Shown here in pieces: positions 1 to 8,567 of a stretch of DNA of 64,000 nt. The notes under the pieces are model-generated. The model saw only the letters and a list, made by a program, of their open reading frames with translations, was not told the origin of the DNA and ran no database searches. Location of the stretch: the NCBI GenBank assembly GCA_963790545.1, contig CAWBPA010000019.1:124001-188000 (forward strand), in the 5' to 3' direction. Both the position numbers and the translations under genes were made by a program. Every line of letters begins with the position of its first letter. Within the stretch, counting starts at the first letter, position 1. The stretch is from DATBJG01 sp963790545 (GTDB lineage: Bacteria; Acidobacteriota; Vicinamibacteria; Vicinamibacterales; JAMQPK01).

Positions 1-750
1 ATACTGTTCCGAGAACGCGTGCAGGTAGCAACCATCCGGACCGAAGTGGTTATAGACGACATCAAGAATGACGCCAAGGCCTGCAGCATGGGCTCGGTCG
101 ACAAAGTGACGTAAGTCGTCGGGGCGTCCGTACAGCTGCGTGGGCGCATACAGATCGACACCGTCGTATCCCCAGCCAAAGCGGCCCGCGAACTCGGCAA
201 CCGGCATGATCTCAAGGACCGTGATTCCGAGTTCGGCGAGCGCTGGCAGATGGGGAACCGCCGAGGCAAACGTCCCCTCACGTGTAAACGTGCCGATGTG
301 CATCTCGTAGATCACCTGGCCGGCGATGGAGATTCCCAGCCAGTCACGGTCGGTCCAGACGAAGTGGGAAGGATCGATGACTTCTGAAGGGCCATGAGGT
401 CCTTCGGGTTGATATCGGGACGCCGGGTCCGGATAGAGCTGCTCTTCGCTATCGAGCCGGTACCGATATCGGGTTCCTGCAGGGGCCAGGCCACTGCCCT
501 CGAAACAGCCGTTGGTCGCAGACAGGAGAATGTTTTCGTTCTTCGAAGCCGTGCCACCCTCGAGTACGACTTCCACCCGGCGACGTCCTGGCGCCCACAC
601 CCGGAAGTGTGTCGAGCCGTCAGCCTGGAGCTCCGCACCAAACGGGAGGCGGCGCTGAGCGATCGGGGATCCGGTCGCAGGCTGTACCGGCCGGTCTTCA
701 GACCCGCCGACCGCAGAGGTGAGGGGAGATGACCGTGGGCGCACGCTCAT
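1..750 (-). CDS. treZ: Malto-oligosyltrehalose trehalohydrolase, N-terminal part (runs off the left edge)
   Basis: This enzyme releases trehalose from the maltooligosyl-trehalose made by TreY, in the cytoplasmic TreY/TreZ pathway from glycogen-type glucans. About 250 residues are visible. They hold an N-terminal carbohydrate-binding beta-sandwich (FRVWAPGRRRVEVVL), then the family-typical PDPASRYQPEGPHGPS, then the start of a GH13 barrel with YEMHIGTFTREGTF, GWGYDGVDLYAPTQLYG and the GH13 region I strand DVVYNHFGPDGCYL. The catalytic Asp/Glu region lies beyond the window. The ATG overlaps the stop of the upstream nucleotidyltransferase-fold gene (ATGA), so the two are probably co-translated. 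The first 25 residues or so are low complexity and include a dispersed repeat at 683-712. The family assignment is very secure. Confidence 0.94.
   Translation of the reverse strand, partial: MSVRPRSSPLTSAVGGSEDRPVQPATGSPIAQRRLPFGAELQADGSTHFRVWAPGRRRVEVVLEGGTASKNENILLSATNGCFEGSGLAPAGTRYRYRLDSEEQLYPDPASRYQPEGPHGPSEVIDPSHFVWTDRDWLGISIAGQVIYEMHIGTFTREGTFASAVPHLPALAELGITVLEIMPVAEFAGRFGWGYDGVDLYAPTQLYGRPDDLRHFVDRAHAAGLGVILDVVYNHFGPDGCYLHAFSEQY
683..712. repeat. Dispersed GGTCTTCAGACC-type repeat inside the treZ N-terminus
   Basis: A 30-base stretch containing the near-palindrome GGTCTTCAGACC recurs at 47565-47594 with about 27 of 30 identical bases. Here it is translated in frame within the poorly conserved N-terminal tail of TreZ. 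At the other site it is intergenic. Confidence 0.5.
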
Positions 751-1580
751 GGGCGGGGAGTCGACGCGTCTTCAATTCCAGCAGTCCACCGATTGATTTC
801 CTCGGCGGTCATGTTCCCAGCAGGCTGCAGCCGAGCGTCCTTCATGCCCAGCTCGTCGAGATCGTAGAGGTACTGTTGTCGCGACAACAGCGTACCCTGG
901 CACACATCCGAATCCGGCATGGTGTCCGACTCTCGGGAGAGGCGGTCGAGCAGCGTATGCATGACGCGATGGGGAATTCGATCGCGCTCCGACGGGTAGA
1001 TGAAGCCGAACAGGATGAGGTGCGCCAGGAGCACCCGCCAATGCGGTCCAAAGTGCGCAAAGAGTCGTAACCAGTTCAACCCGGGAGCCCCCGCACGCAG
1101 CAGATGCGCGACGTCGGCTCCATCATAGCGCTCACGCTCCATGATAAAGGCCTTCGACCAGAGCATGTCTTCGATTGCGCAGAACTTGACCGGAATGCCG
1201 AGCAAGTGGCCGTCGCTGGCGTACCGGAACCATTCGTCATCGACCGGCGAGAGTCCGTTGCCACTGCTGAAGATCAAATCCACGAATATTCCATTGGAAA
1301 AGACTTTGCCCAGAAAGTGCGCATGTGTCATTTCGGTGTGGTATCCCGCTGCCGACAGGATATCCAACGCCCGATCGACGTCGCGACGCGTCAGGAAGAT
1401 ATCGAAATCCTTAGTGTCTCGATGGATTCCCGTATAGTGGGCTAGCGCGTACGCTCCGCCGACGAGATAGGGAATCCCTGACTCCGTCAAGACGTTCAGC
1501 ACTTGACGATAGAACCGTCCGGCCTCTGCTTTGTCACCCCACGCAGACGTGTCTGGAAGCGTAGTCGTCTCCGTCGTCAT
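747..1580 (-). CDS. Nucleotidyltransferase-fold protein (MNT/AadB-like)
   Basis: About 277 residues. The segment around YLVGGAYALAHYTGIHRDTK followed by DFDIF has the G-G-x(n)-D-x-D layout of polymerase-beta-type nucleotidyltransferases such as aminoglycoside nucleotidyltransferases and MNT antitoxins. A second acidic position may be FVDLIF. The substrate cannot be told from sequence. A longer frame starting at 1688 exists, but it would overlap the divergent phosphoesterase gene. The ATG at 1580 has AGGA about 8 bases upstream and gives a natural N-terminus, so I chose it. The stop overlaps the treZ start. No HEPN partner is visible next to it, which argues against a classical MNT-HEPN toxin system. 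Confidence 0.75.
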   Translation of the reverse strand: MTTETTTLPDTSAWGDKAEAGRFYRQVLNVLTESGIPYLVGGAYALAHYTGIHRDTKDFDIFLTRRDVDRALDILSAAGYHTEMTHAHFLGKVFSNGIFVDLIFSSGNGLSPVDDEWFRYASDGHLLGIPVKFCAIEDMLWSKAFIMERERYDGADVAHLLRAGAPGLNWLRLFAHFGPHWRVLLAHLILFGFIYPSERDRIPHRVMHTLLDRLSRESDTMPDSDVCQGTLLSRQQYLYDLDELGMKDARLQPAGNMTAEEINRWTAGIEDASTPRP

Positions 1581-1686
1581 CACAGATCCTTTGGGTTTCG
1601 CCCGCCTCCCGAACGACGAGCGCAGGTGGAGGAAGGGCAAAAGACGTGCCGTCTGCCGGTACATCTCTTGCTGTCGATAGGTGCCC

Positions 1687-2502
1687 ATGAATGAAGCATC
1701 CGCGGCTGATCCCGGCTCGCCGAAGAAGACACTTCGGGTGGCGGCTCTGGCCGATCTGCATTACACGAAGACATCTCAGGGGTCTGCCCAAGCGTTATTG
1801 GCCCAGATTGCCGAAGCGGCAGACGTACTGCTAATTTGCGGCGATCTCACAGACAACGGATTGATAGAAGAAGCACGTGCGCTGGCCAGTGACCTGAAAG
1901 AGGTGGTTCGCATTCCCATCGTCGCGGTCCTCGGCAATCATGACTACGAGTCTGGCCAGGAAGCAGAGATTCACGCGTTCTTGAGGGATGCAGGTCTCAA
2001 GATGCTCGATGGCGACACGTGCGAGGTGTTTGGTGTCGGGTTTGCCGGCGTCAAGGGATTCGCTGGCGGGTTCGACAGGGGCACGCTCGGACCCTGGGGC
2101 GAGCCCGTGATCAAGGCGTTCGTGCAAGAAGCGGTAAGTGAAGCGCTGAAGCTCGAGAAGGCGCTGGCCCGGTTACGAACGCCGCGCCGAATTGCGCTGC
2201 TTCATTATTCGCCGGTTCGGGCGACCGTCGAAGGAGAACCCGTTGAGATCTATTCGTTCCTAGGCTGCAGCCGGCTCGAGGAGCCCATCAATCGATACCC
2301 GGTAAACGCCGTTTTCCATGGGCACGCGCACCACGGCATGCTGGAAGGACGGACCAGAGGAAACTCCACCGTCTACAACGTCTCGCTTCCGCTCCTTCGC
2401 CGGCGTCAGCCAGATCGGCCATTCAGACTGCTGACGCTTCCACTCGACGTCGAACCTTCTCAGGTATCTGAATTCAACAAGCGACGTGCCGCTGATCGCT
2501 AG
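1687..2502 (+). CDS. Calcineurin-like metallophosphoesterase
   Basis: About 271 residues with the full metallophosphoesterase motif set in order: DLHY near the N-terminus, GDLTDNG, GNHDYE, LLHYSP and GHAHHG. These bind a two-metal centre that hydrolyses phosphomono- or diesters. There is no signal peptide, so it is probably cytoplasmic. The gene is divergent from the nucleotidyltransferase gene and not obviously part of an operon. A GTG at 1681 could also start it; the ATG at 1687 has AGG at a better distance. The substrate is unknown. Confidence 0.85.
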   Translation: MNEASAADPGSPKKTLRVAALADLHYTKTSQGSAQALLAQIAEAADVLLICGDLTDNGLIEEARALASDLKEVVRIPIVAVLGNHDYESGQEAEIHAFLRDAGLKMLDGDTCEVFGVGFAGVKGFAGGFDRGTLGPWGEPVIKAFVQEAVSEALKLEKALARLRTPRRIALLHYSPVRATVEGEPVEIYSFLGCSRLEEPINRYPVNAVFHGHAHHGMLEGRTRGNSTVYNVSLPLLRRRQPDRPFRLLTLPLDVEPSQVSEFNKRRAADR

Positions 2503-2590
2503 ATGCGCGCGTTTGGCTGAGCCAAGAGCGACAGCCCGTTGTTTTGAATCCGAACAGCTGTTACCGCGATCTGTCGGCGGGGGAACAGGA

Positions 2591-2950
2591 TCAGAAGTAT
2601 GACGTCACCGGTTGCTGAGCCGCGACATGGGTCGCGGCTCGGACAAACCTCCCGGCACGCGTCGGAATCAGAAAGCCTGTCTGCACGAGACGCCGTAACG
2701 CCACCTCACAGGTGTGGCCATCCAATGCCCATAAACGTTGGGCTTGTTGCGCCGTCAGAGCGAGCCCCGGCATTTCAAGGTACTCGCCCCTGATGCGTAG
2801 CAGCAGTGATTCCCACGATGACGATGCAGATGTCAATGTGATGGCCTCGTCGGGGGACCCGCCAGAGCCAGAATATGGGCTGCAAACGATGTACCCGACC
2901 AAAGGCGCAGGCGCAGCCTTCGCTGCGCTCCGATGCTCGCAAGTGGTCAA
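2591..2950 (-). CDS. Small winged-helix-like protein of unknown function
   Basis: The C-terminal 65 residues (EYLEMPGLALTAQQAQRLW, then GHTCEVALRRLVQTGFL and a basic end) resemble a small helix-turn-helix domain that I recognise as frequent in Acidobacteria and Proteobacteria. It reads as a recognition helix followed by a short wing. The first 50 residues look non-conserved, so the real start may lie further in, for example at an in-frame TTG. The gene stands alone between the phosphoesterase and the YtxH gene. A regulatory role is inference only. Confidence 0.5.
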   Translation of the reverse strand: MTTCEHRSAAKAAPAPLVGYIVCSPYSGSGGSPDEAITLTSASSSWESLLLRIRGEYLEMPGLALTAQQAQRLWALDGHTCEVALRRLVQTGFLIPTRAGRFVRAATHVAAQQPVTSYF

Positions 2951-3061
2951 GGCTCATAGAGCAGCGTTTCGTGCTTGGCACAAGGCTTGAACACGCTGAT
3001 GCGCCTATGTGCGTCACGAGATTCGTCGTGATCACGGAAGTTGGCTGGATAAGGAGGGACT

Positions 3062-3403
3062 ATGCACGAGCCTCAATACTCTGAGTCAGGGCATGCGACG
3101 CATGCATCAAATGGTCGGTTCTTGATAGGGCTACTCGCGGGAGCCGCCGTGGGTGCCGCGGTGAGTTTGATGTTTGCCCCCAAGTCGGGGAGCGAGTTCC
3201 GCCGACAGTTGTCGACCAAGACCGATCGCTGGAGACAGAAGGCGGCCGAGACGTATGGGCAAGCGTCTGACACGGTCACCGATATTCTGTCGAAGGGACG
3301 TCAGGCAGCCGAACGGGGACGCGAGGCCTTCCAGAGCGCCCGGGAAGACGTCGTCGAATCACGATTCCCCAGCTCCACCGGATCCGGATCCGCGGGCTTG
3401 TAG
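3062..3403 (+). CDS. YtxH domain protein
   Basis: A 113-residue protein with one membrane segment near residues 20-40 (FLIGLLAGAAVGAAVSLMF), followed directly by APKSGSEFRRQL, the YtxH hallmark, and a helical, charged tail rich in Ala, Glu and Arg. Members are small stress-associated membrane proteins without a known reaction. The start is well supported by AAGGAGGG a few bases before ATG. It precedes the gas-vesicle locus, but a link is not shown. Confidence 0.8.
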   Translation: MHEPQYSESGHATHASNGRFLIGLLAGAAVGAAVSLMFAPKSGSEFRRQLSTKTDRWRQKAAETYGQASDTVTDILSKGRQAAERGREAFQSAREDVVESRFPSSTGSGSAGL

Positions 3404-3616
3404 CGGCGGGAGTCCCTTTTTTCCATCCTCCACGGTGTTTGGCGGGACAGGCACCCGAACTGTCTCGCCGGACCCCCTCCTAGAGTGTCAGCCCGTCGGC
3501 ACGCGGTGTGCACAATCAGAACGCCGGGTCCAGCTGAGTGTTGGAAAGCTGGCCAGTTTCGGCCTACGTGCTTCTGACAGATTGTAGTTAAATAATACAC
3601 AACCAGTCAGATTGTC

Positions 3617-3622
3617 TATAAT
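3617..3622 (+). promoter_or_regulatory. Candidate -10 box upstream of the NtrC-type regulator
   Basis: A perfect TATAAT lies 22 bases before the chosen ATG, in a locally AT-rich patch (3586-3625) that stands out from the GC-rich surroundings. The -35 region 17 bases upstream is weak (AATACA). Confidence 0.4.
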
Positions 3623-3644
3623 CACTACATCCCGGAGATACACC

Positions 3645-5054
3645 ATGCCAGTTGTTGCAGCCCGCGTGCTGATTATCGAAGACGACCGTGACTCCGCCGA
3701 GTTTCTCAAGCTGTTGGTGGAACCTCGGGGGTATCTCGTGCGAACGGCCGGCACCGGCCAGGAGGCTCGGGATTCTCTGACCACTTGGCGTCCGGAGCTG
3801 GTCTTGATGGATATGATGCTGCCCGACGCGCAGGGCTTGGATCTGCTGCGGCACTTCCGGGAAACCAGTCCCGAAACCCAGATCATCATGGTGACCGGGT
3901 ACGGCAGCGTGCCGAAGGCCGTTGAAGCCATGGAGGCCGGTGCCTTCAGCTTCATCGAGAAGCCAGTGGACGTGGGCATTCTCATGGCGATGCTCGAAAA
4001 GGCAGGGGAGAAGCTGGCGCTCTCGGCCGAAAACCGACGGTTGAAGGAAGAGCTGCGCGAGCACACCGCGTTTGCCAATATCGTCGCTCGCAGCGACAAG
4101 ATGCGGCAGTTGTTTCACCTGATTCGATCGGTCGCTCCCACGGACGCGAGCGTGCTCGTGCACGGCGAAAACGGAACCGGCAAGGAGCTGGTCGCGAGCG
4201 CGATTCATCAGCACAGCAAGCGTGCCGGCGGACCGTTCATCAAGATCAATTGCGCGGCCATTCCGAGCGAACTGATTGAGTCCGAGCTCTTTGGCCACAA
4301 GCGTGGGGCTTTTACGGGAGCGGTGTCGGACAAGACCGGGCTGATGGAGCTCGCAGATGGAGGCTCGCTGCTCCTCGACGAAATCGGTGAGATGCCGGCA
4401 AACCTGCAGGTCAAGCTGCTGCGTGTGCTCCAAGATCGTGAGTTCCGTCCCGTCGGTGGCAGTCGCGTCATCAAGCCGAATTTCCGGTTGATCTGTGCCA
4501 CCAACGTCAATATTGATGCGGCGCTCGGTGACGGCAAGCTGCGGGAGGACCTGTATTTCCGGATCAACACGGTGACGTTGTCGATTCCACCTCTCCGCGA
4601 TCGAACCGACGACATCCTTCTGCTGGCGGAGCACTTTTTGGGTCGATTCTCGACCGAGCATCAGCGGACCATCGCGTCAATTCATCCCGACGCGGGCCGC
4701 GCGCTGCTGCGTTATCGATGGCCGGGCAATGTTCGCGAACTGGAACACGTGATCGAACGAGCCGTCATCGTGGCCGAAGGGACGCAGGTGACGGTTGATG
4801 ACCTGCCACCCGAGGTGCGAGACGCCGATCGCTTTCCGGCGCAGTCAGGGTTCGTCATTCCACCACACCATACGCTGGAGGAAATCGAAAAGCTGGCGAT
4901 CCTCGAGACGCTCGAGCGTACCCGGTGGAACAAGCGGAAAGCGGCAAGTATTCTCGGTGTTTACAGACCGACTCTCTACAACAAGCTCAAGAAGTACAAG
5001 CTGACGGATCGGATCGAAGAACGGCGGCCCGTCGTAAAGGCCGTATCCGAGTAG
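3645..5054 (+). CDS. NtrC-family sigma-54-dependent response regulator
   Basis: A 469-residue activator. The N-terminal receiver has the acidic pair EDD near residue 12 and phospho-acceptor Asp56 in LVLMDMMLP. The AAA+ domain has Walker A GENGTGKE, the sigma-54-contacting GAFTGA loop, Walker B GGSLLLDEIGE and the conserved RWPGNVRELEHVIERA. The C-terminal Fis-type helix-turn-helix ends in KRKAASILGVYRPTLYNKLK. It should turn on sigma-54 promoters after phosphorylation. The ATG at 3645 with CGGAGA upstream fits better than a TTG-like start 33 bases earlier. It sits just before the gas-vesicle genes and a histidine kinase, so it may control them, although no clear -24/-12 element was found in front of gvpJ. 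Confidence 0.93.
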   Translation: MPVVAARVLIIEDDRDSAEFLKLLVEPRGYLVRTAGTGQEARDSLTTWRPELVLMDMMLPDAQGLDLLRHFRETSPETQIIMVTGYGSVPKAVEAMEAGAFSFIEKPVDVGILMAMLEKAGEKLALSAENRRLKEELREHTAFANIVARSDKMRQLFHLIRSVAPTDASVLVHGENGTGKELVASAIHQHSKRAGGPFIKINCAAIPSELIESELFGHKRGAFTGAVSDKTGLMELADGGSLLLDEIGEMPANLQVKLLRVLQDREFRPVGGSRVIKPNFRLICATNVNIDAALGDGKLREDLYFRINTVTLSIPPLRDRTDDILLLAEHFLGRFSTEHQRTIASIHPDAGRALLRYRWPGNVRELEHVIERAVIVAEGTQVTVDDLPPEVRDADRFPAQSGFVIPPHHTLEEIEKLAILETLERTRWNKRKAASILGVYRPTLYNKLKKYKLTDRIEERRPVVKAVSE

Positions 5055-5172
5055 ACGGGCGCAGGTTGTTCGAGGCTCGCGTTGTCTTTGGGCTCGTCCC
5101 CGGGACAGGCGTCTGTACGTAAGGGGACACGATTGGTGTGCACCCGCAGTCGTCTCAGTACTCGCGCGCGGG

Positions 5173-5201
5173 TTGCCCGGTAGGAGGTCCGACGATATAC
5201 T
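5173..5201 (+). promoter_or_regulatory. Candidate sigma-70 promoter of the gas-vesicle genes
   Basis: TTGCCC, a 17-base spacer and TATACT lie 33 bases before the gvpJ-like ATG. I searched the 180-base gap by eye for a GG-N10-GC sigma-54 element and found only a 9-base-spaced near miss, so a housekeeping-type promoter is the better reading. Confidence 0.45.
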
Positions 5202-5234
5202 GCGAAGAACCTTCTGGCTGCTACGACCATCCCG

Positions 5235-5588
5235 ATGCCTTCGTCCCAAGCCATGCAACCGTTCCAAGCCCGCTCCAGCGGACTCGTAGACGTTCTCGAT
5301 CGAGTCCTCGACAAGGGCTTGGTGATTGCCGGGGACGTGAAGGTGTCGATTGCGGAAGTCGAGCTCCTGACCATTCGCATTCGACTGCTCGTGTGCTCGA
5401 TCGACAAGGCTCAGGAGGTCGGGCTGGACTGGTGGAAGCACGATCGCCATCTGTCAGTGGGAGCGCAGCAGCCGCTGGCGCTGGAAAACGCGGCGCTTCG
5501 GGAACGGATCGCCGTGCTGGAACAACAGGTGGCAGCCGTGGCGCCGCGCGCGCCGCGCCGTGTGCGCGCACGAAACAGGAGCCGGTAG
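5235..5588 (+). CDS. gvpJ: Gas vesicle structural protein, GvpJ/GvpA family
   Basis: 117 residues. The core GLVDVLDRVLDKGLVIAGDV, continuing through ELLTIRIRLLVCSIDKA and ending QEVGLDWW, is a GvpA-family fold of the GvpJ/GvpM/GvpS subtype: DKGLVIAGD and CSIDKAQEVGLDWW set it apart from GvpA proper. In known systems these minor shell proteins help nucleate and shape the vesicle. A C-terminal extension (ALENAALRERIAVLEQQV) looks like a short coiled coil. It is 39 bases upstream of gvpA and surely co-transcribed with it. The exact subtype letter is uncertain. Confidence 0.85.
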   Translation: MPSSQAMQPFQARSSGLVDVLDRVLDKGLVIAGDVKVSIAEVELLTIRIRLLVCSIDKAQEVGLDWWKHDRHLSVGAQQPLALENAALRERIAVLEQQVAAVAPRAPRRVRARNRSR

Positions 5589-5627
5589 CGACGACGCGGT
5601 CTCGCGGTTACGAGGGAGGAACCTTTC

Positions 5628-5952
5628 ATGCCTGTTGAACGAGCTGCAGGCGGAACTAGTCTGATCGACGTTCTGGATCGCGTGCTGGACAAAGGCATCG
5701 TGATCGATGCGTGGGTGCGCGTCTCCCTGGTGGGGATCGATTTGATTACCGTTGAGGCCCGCGTGGTCGTGGCCTCGATCGACACGTACTTGAAATATGC
5801 GGAAGCTGTGGGAGGGTCGGTGCCGGTCGCGCGACCGGCGCTCGAGAGCGCGGCCCTACGAAGAGCTGGTCGCCGAGAACAAGGCGCTCCGTGCCGAGCT
5901 CGGGAGTCCCCCGAAGACGGCGGGCGTACGACGTCGAACGGCCCGACCCTAG
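5628..5952 (+). CDS. gvpA: Gas vesicle shell protein GvpA (frame changes near its C-terminus)
   Basis: The conserved core matches GvpA almost word for word: SLIDVLDRVLDKGIVIDAWV, then VRVSLVGIDLITVEARVVV and SIDTYLKYAEAVG. GvpA is the main ribbed shell protein of gas vesicles. After about residue 75 the frame yields an Arg-rich nonsense tail, while the +1 frame continues as YEELVAENKALRAELG and stops at 5950-5952. That is a natural coiled-coil tail like the one on the neighbouring gvpJ, so a one-base change near 5845-5870 is likely. GGAGG lies ahead of the ATG. Followed by the histidine kinase gene. Confidence 0.85.
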
Positions 5953-5979
5953 ACGTGATTCCAGCTTCACCCGAGAACG

Positions 5980-8140
5980 ATGGCGAGTTCCCGCGAAGCG
6001 TTGGCCGCCGTGAGCGTCCGCCGGGAGCCCGGTGCGGAATCGAAGCTCGAGCTGGTCGAGGAGCTTCAGCGTCACCAGGGCGATGCCCGGTACTGCGCAC
6101 AAAGGACCGTCGACTGGCTCGCGACCCACGGTTTGGCCCCCCGAGTCGTCGTCGCGGCTCTTACGCCGGCTCGCACTGGCTTCGAAGGGCTCGCGGGTGC
6201 CGGTGTTCAGTCGCAGCTCGTCCAGCGGTTGTCCATCTCGTGGAACGGTCCGCGCGACCCTCTTGTGGCCGCGCTGATGAGCGGCCGATCGATATCGTTC
6301 ACCGAAGCCAACGCTCCTGCGCGCTTAGTCCCCGTCACCACGTTGTTCCCGCGGTCGTCGTTTACCGCAGTGGCTATCGGAAACCAGCCAGGCGAGGAAG
6401 TCCCTGCCCTCGGACTGTTGCTCATCAGCCCGGCAAGCGAACGGGTTGCCGAACCGGTGCGCTGGGTTGCCGAGCTGCTCGGTCATCAGTTTCAGTACCT
6501 GGCCGGACGCGAAGACATCTCGGACCAGGAGCGGCGCCTCCGGCGTGAACGAAGCTGGCTCCACCACGTCCTCAACGCGGCGACCGACCCGATTCTTTTC
6601 ACCGATACTGAAGGGCGACTCCTCATCGCCAATACCCGGGCGGAGCTCCTCTTTTCGGCGACCGATGATGTCAGCGAAGGTCGACGCCGCGCCGTTCAGC
6701 TCAACAACATGTTCTTCTCGGCCGCGCTCTCGCGCAGGTCGCTCGGTGAGGGTGAGCCTGGTCGGCGCGAGCTCGTTCTGGTGGATCCAACGGACGGGTC
6801 GGATCTGCCGTTCGAGTTGCTGAGCACCGTCGTGAGCGATCCGCGGGACGGGACGGGCGTCGTCTCGATACTCCGCAACATCAGCGATCTGCGACAAGCC
6901 ACGCAGCAGATCGATGAAAACTATGCCCGTCTGCGCGTGGCCGAGGCCGAGGTACGTGCCGAACGTGATCGATTGAATCTCATTATCGATTCGGTGGCGG
7001 ATCCCATCGTGGTGACCGACGAGGAGGGTGCGATTTCGCTGATGAACGCCCCGGCCGAGCGCCTGTTCAGTGCGCGGAGGTCGGGCGAAGAGGCCCAGCG
7101 GATTGTCCGTGCCAACGATGCGCACTTCAGCTCGTTCGTGTCAGGGTTGCTGTCGACCGGCGGCGATACAACGCGGCGTGGTGAAATCGGTCTGCTCAGC
7201 CCCGAAACGCGACAGCCCGTGCCCGTCGAAGCGTTTGCCGCCAAGATGCTGAGCGAGCTGGGCGAGCTGACCGCCGTCGTCACCATCCTTCATGATCGGA
7301 CCGAAGATCTCGAACGAGCGAGTCTTTATGAGCAGCTGAAAACAGCCTCGGACGAGCTCGAGGGAAAGGTCCATGCGGCCACCGACGAGCTGGCGCGACA
7401 GAACGAGCTCCTGCGCCGACAGGCGCTCGAGCTCGAGCAGGCGTCAACGGCCAAGTCGCAGTTCCTCGCCAACGTCTCGCACGAGTTGCGTACTCCGCTC
7501 AACGCGATCCTGGGATACGCGACCATGACGCATGCAGGGGATCGCAGGGGAAATTACTCCAGGTCAACGGCGGCATCTCAGTCGCATCGAAGCGAACGGC
7601 CGTCATCTCCTGGCCCTCATCAACGAGATTCTGGACATCACCCGGATTGAAGCCGGCCGGATGCCGCTCGAGATCGTGTCGTTTGCGATTCCCGACCTTT
7701 TGCGCGAAGTCCTCTCGGAACTCGAACCAATCATCGCGAAATCAAATCTCACCGTCACCACGAAGATTGATCCCGATCTCGTGACGCTCAGAACCGATCG
7801 CCACAAGTTGAAGCAGGTCCTCGTCAATCTGTTGAGCAACGCCGTGAAGTTCACGCCGTCAGGCACGATCACCCTCGGGGCACAAATGGTACGCCCGAAG
7901 TTGGTCTCGCTTTCGGTGTCGGATACCGGCATCGGCATTGCCGAGGCCGATCAGTCCGTGATTTTTGACGACTTCCGACAGGTTGATAGCACACCACGGC
8001 GCGCCTACGGCGGCACCGGACTCGGGTTGTCTATTTGCCGGCGATTGACCATGATGTTGCGCGGTGCCATCGAAGTCCAAAGTCAGCTTGGGCGAGGGTC
8101 GACCTTCACCGTGACCCTGCCAACCGCATTACGGAAATGA
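5980..8140 (+). CDS. PAS-domain sensor histidine kinase (frame break near 7530)
   Basis: A cytoplasmic-looking kinase of about 720 residues with no membrane segment. An N-terminal sensor region of about 190 residues (GAF-like by position, not by motif) is followed by two PAS domains (DPILFTDTEGRLLIANTRAE and DPIVVTDEEGAISLMNAPAE). Then come a coiled coil and a HisKA H-box (FLANVSHELRTPLNAILGYA). The frame is lost there, and the next frame carries on with GQRRHLSRIEANGRHLLALI and a HATPase domain with N box VNLLSNAVKF, DTGIGI and GGTGLGLSICRRL. A single extra base near 7525-7535 explains it. Its stop overlaps the receiver gene (ATGA). Its place between gvpA and gvpL suggests a link to vesicle control. 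Confidence 0.85.
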
Positions 8141-8553
8141 CCAAGACCAAAGCAAAGACCGCGGCGGGCCCTCTCGTTCTCGTGGTGGACGACTTTTCAG
8201 ATGCCCGGGAGATGTACGGTGAGTACCTCCGATTCTGCGGGTATCGCGTCGCCGAAGCCCAGAACGGCGTCGAAGCCATTGATCAGGCAATCAGTCTGAA
8301 GCCAGACGTCATCCTGATGGATCTGTCGATGCCAATCGTCGACGGGTGGGAAGCGACACGTCGGCTCAAGGCCGATAAACGCACGAAGGACATACCCGTC
8401 GTCGCGCTGACGGGACATGCGATGAGCGGGCATGCCGAAAGCGCGAAAGGTGCAGGGTGCGACATCGTGGTCACCAAGCCCTGCCTCCCGCAGGAGCTCG
8501 TCAAGCAGATCAGACGTCTGGTGGGGAGCCCGCGGAATCAGCCGACCGCCTGA
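8137..8553 (+). CDS. Single-domain response regulator (CheY-like)
   Basis: 138 residues, a lone receiver domain: acidic pocket LVVDDFSDARE, phospho-acceptor Asp in DVILMDLSMP, and the conserved Thr and Lys in VALTGHAMSGH and VVTKPC. It has no output domain, so it acts by protein contact or as a relay intermediate. The ATG overlaps the TGA of the kinase, which makes that kinase its likely partner. An upstream in-frame start would run into the kinase and is unlikely. Confidence 0.88.
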   Translation: MTKTKAKTAAGPLVLVVDDFSDAREMYGEYLRFCGYRVAEAQNGVEAIDQAISLKPDVILMDLSMPIVDGWEATRRLKADKRTKDIPVVALTGHAMSGHAESAKGAGCDIVVTKPCLPQELVKQIRRLVGSPRNQPTA

Positions 8554-8567
8554 GGAGTCGCGGCCGT

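Noticed and set aside
747..1688. Longer start at 1688 for the nucleotidyltransferase-fold gene
   Set aside because: It would overlap the divergent phosphoesterase start, and the extra N-terminus has no conserved look; ATG 1580 has a ribosome site.
3588..4661. 357-residue open frame opposite the NtrC-type regulator
   Set aside because: Antisense to unmistakable receiver and AAA+ motifs; no own motifs.
5055..5234. Sigma-54 promoter in front of gvpJ, expected from the upstream NtrC-type regulator
   Set aside because: The best candidate has GG and GC separated by 9 instead of 10 bases and poor flanks, while a TTGCCC-17-TATACT promoter fits.
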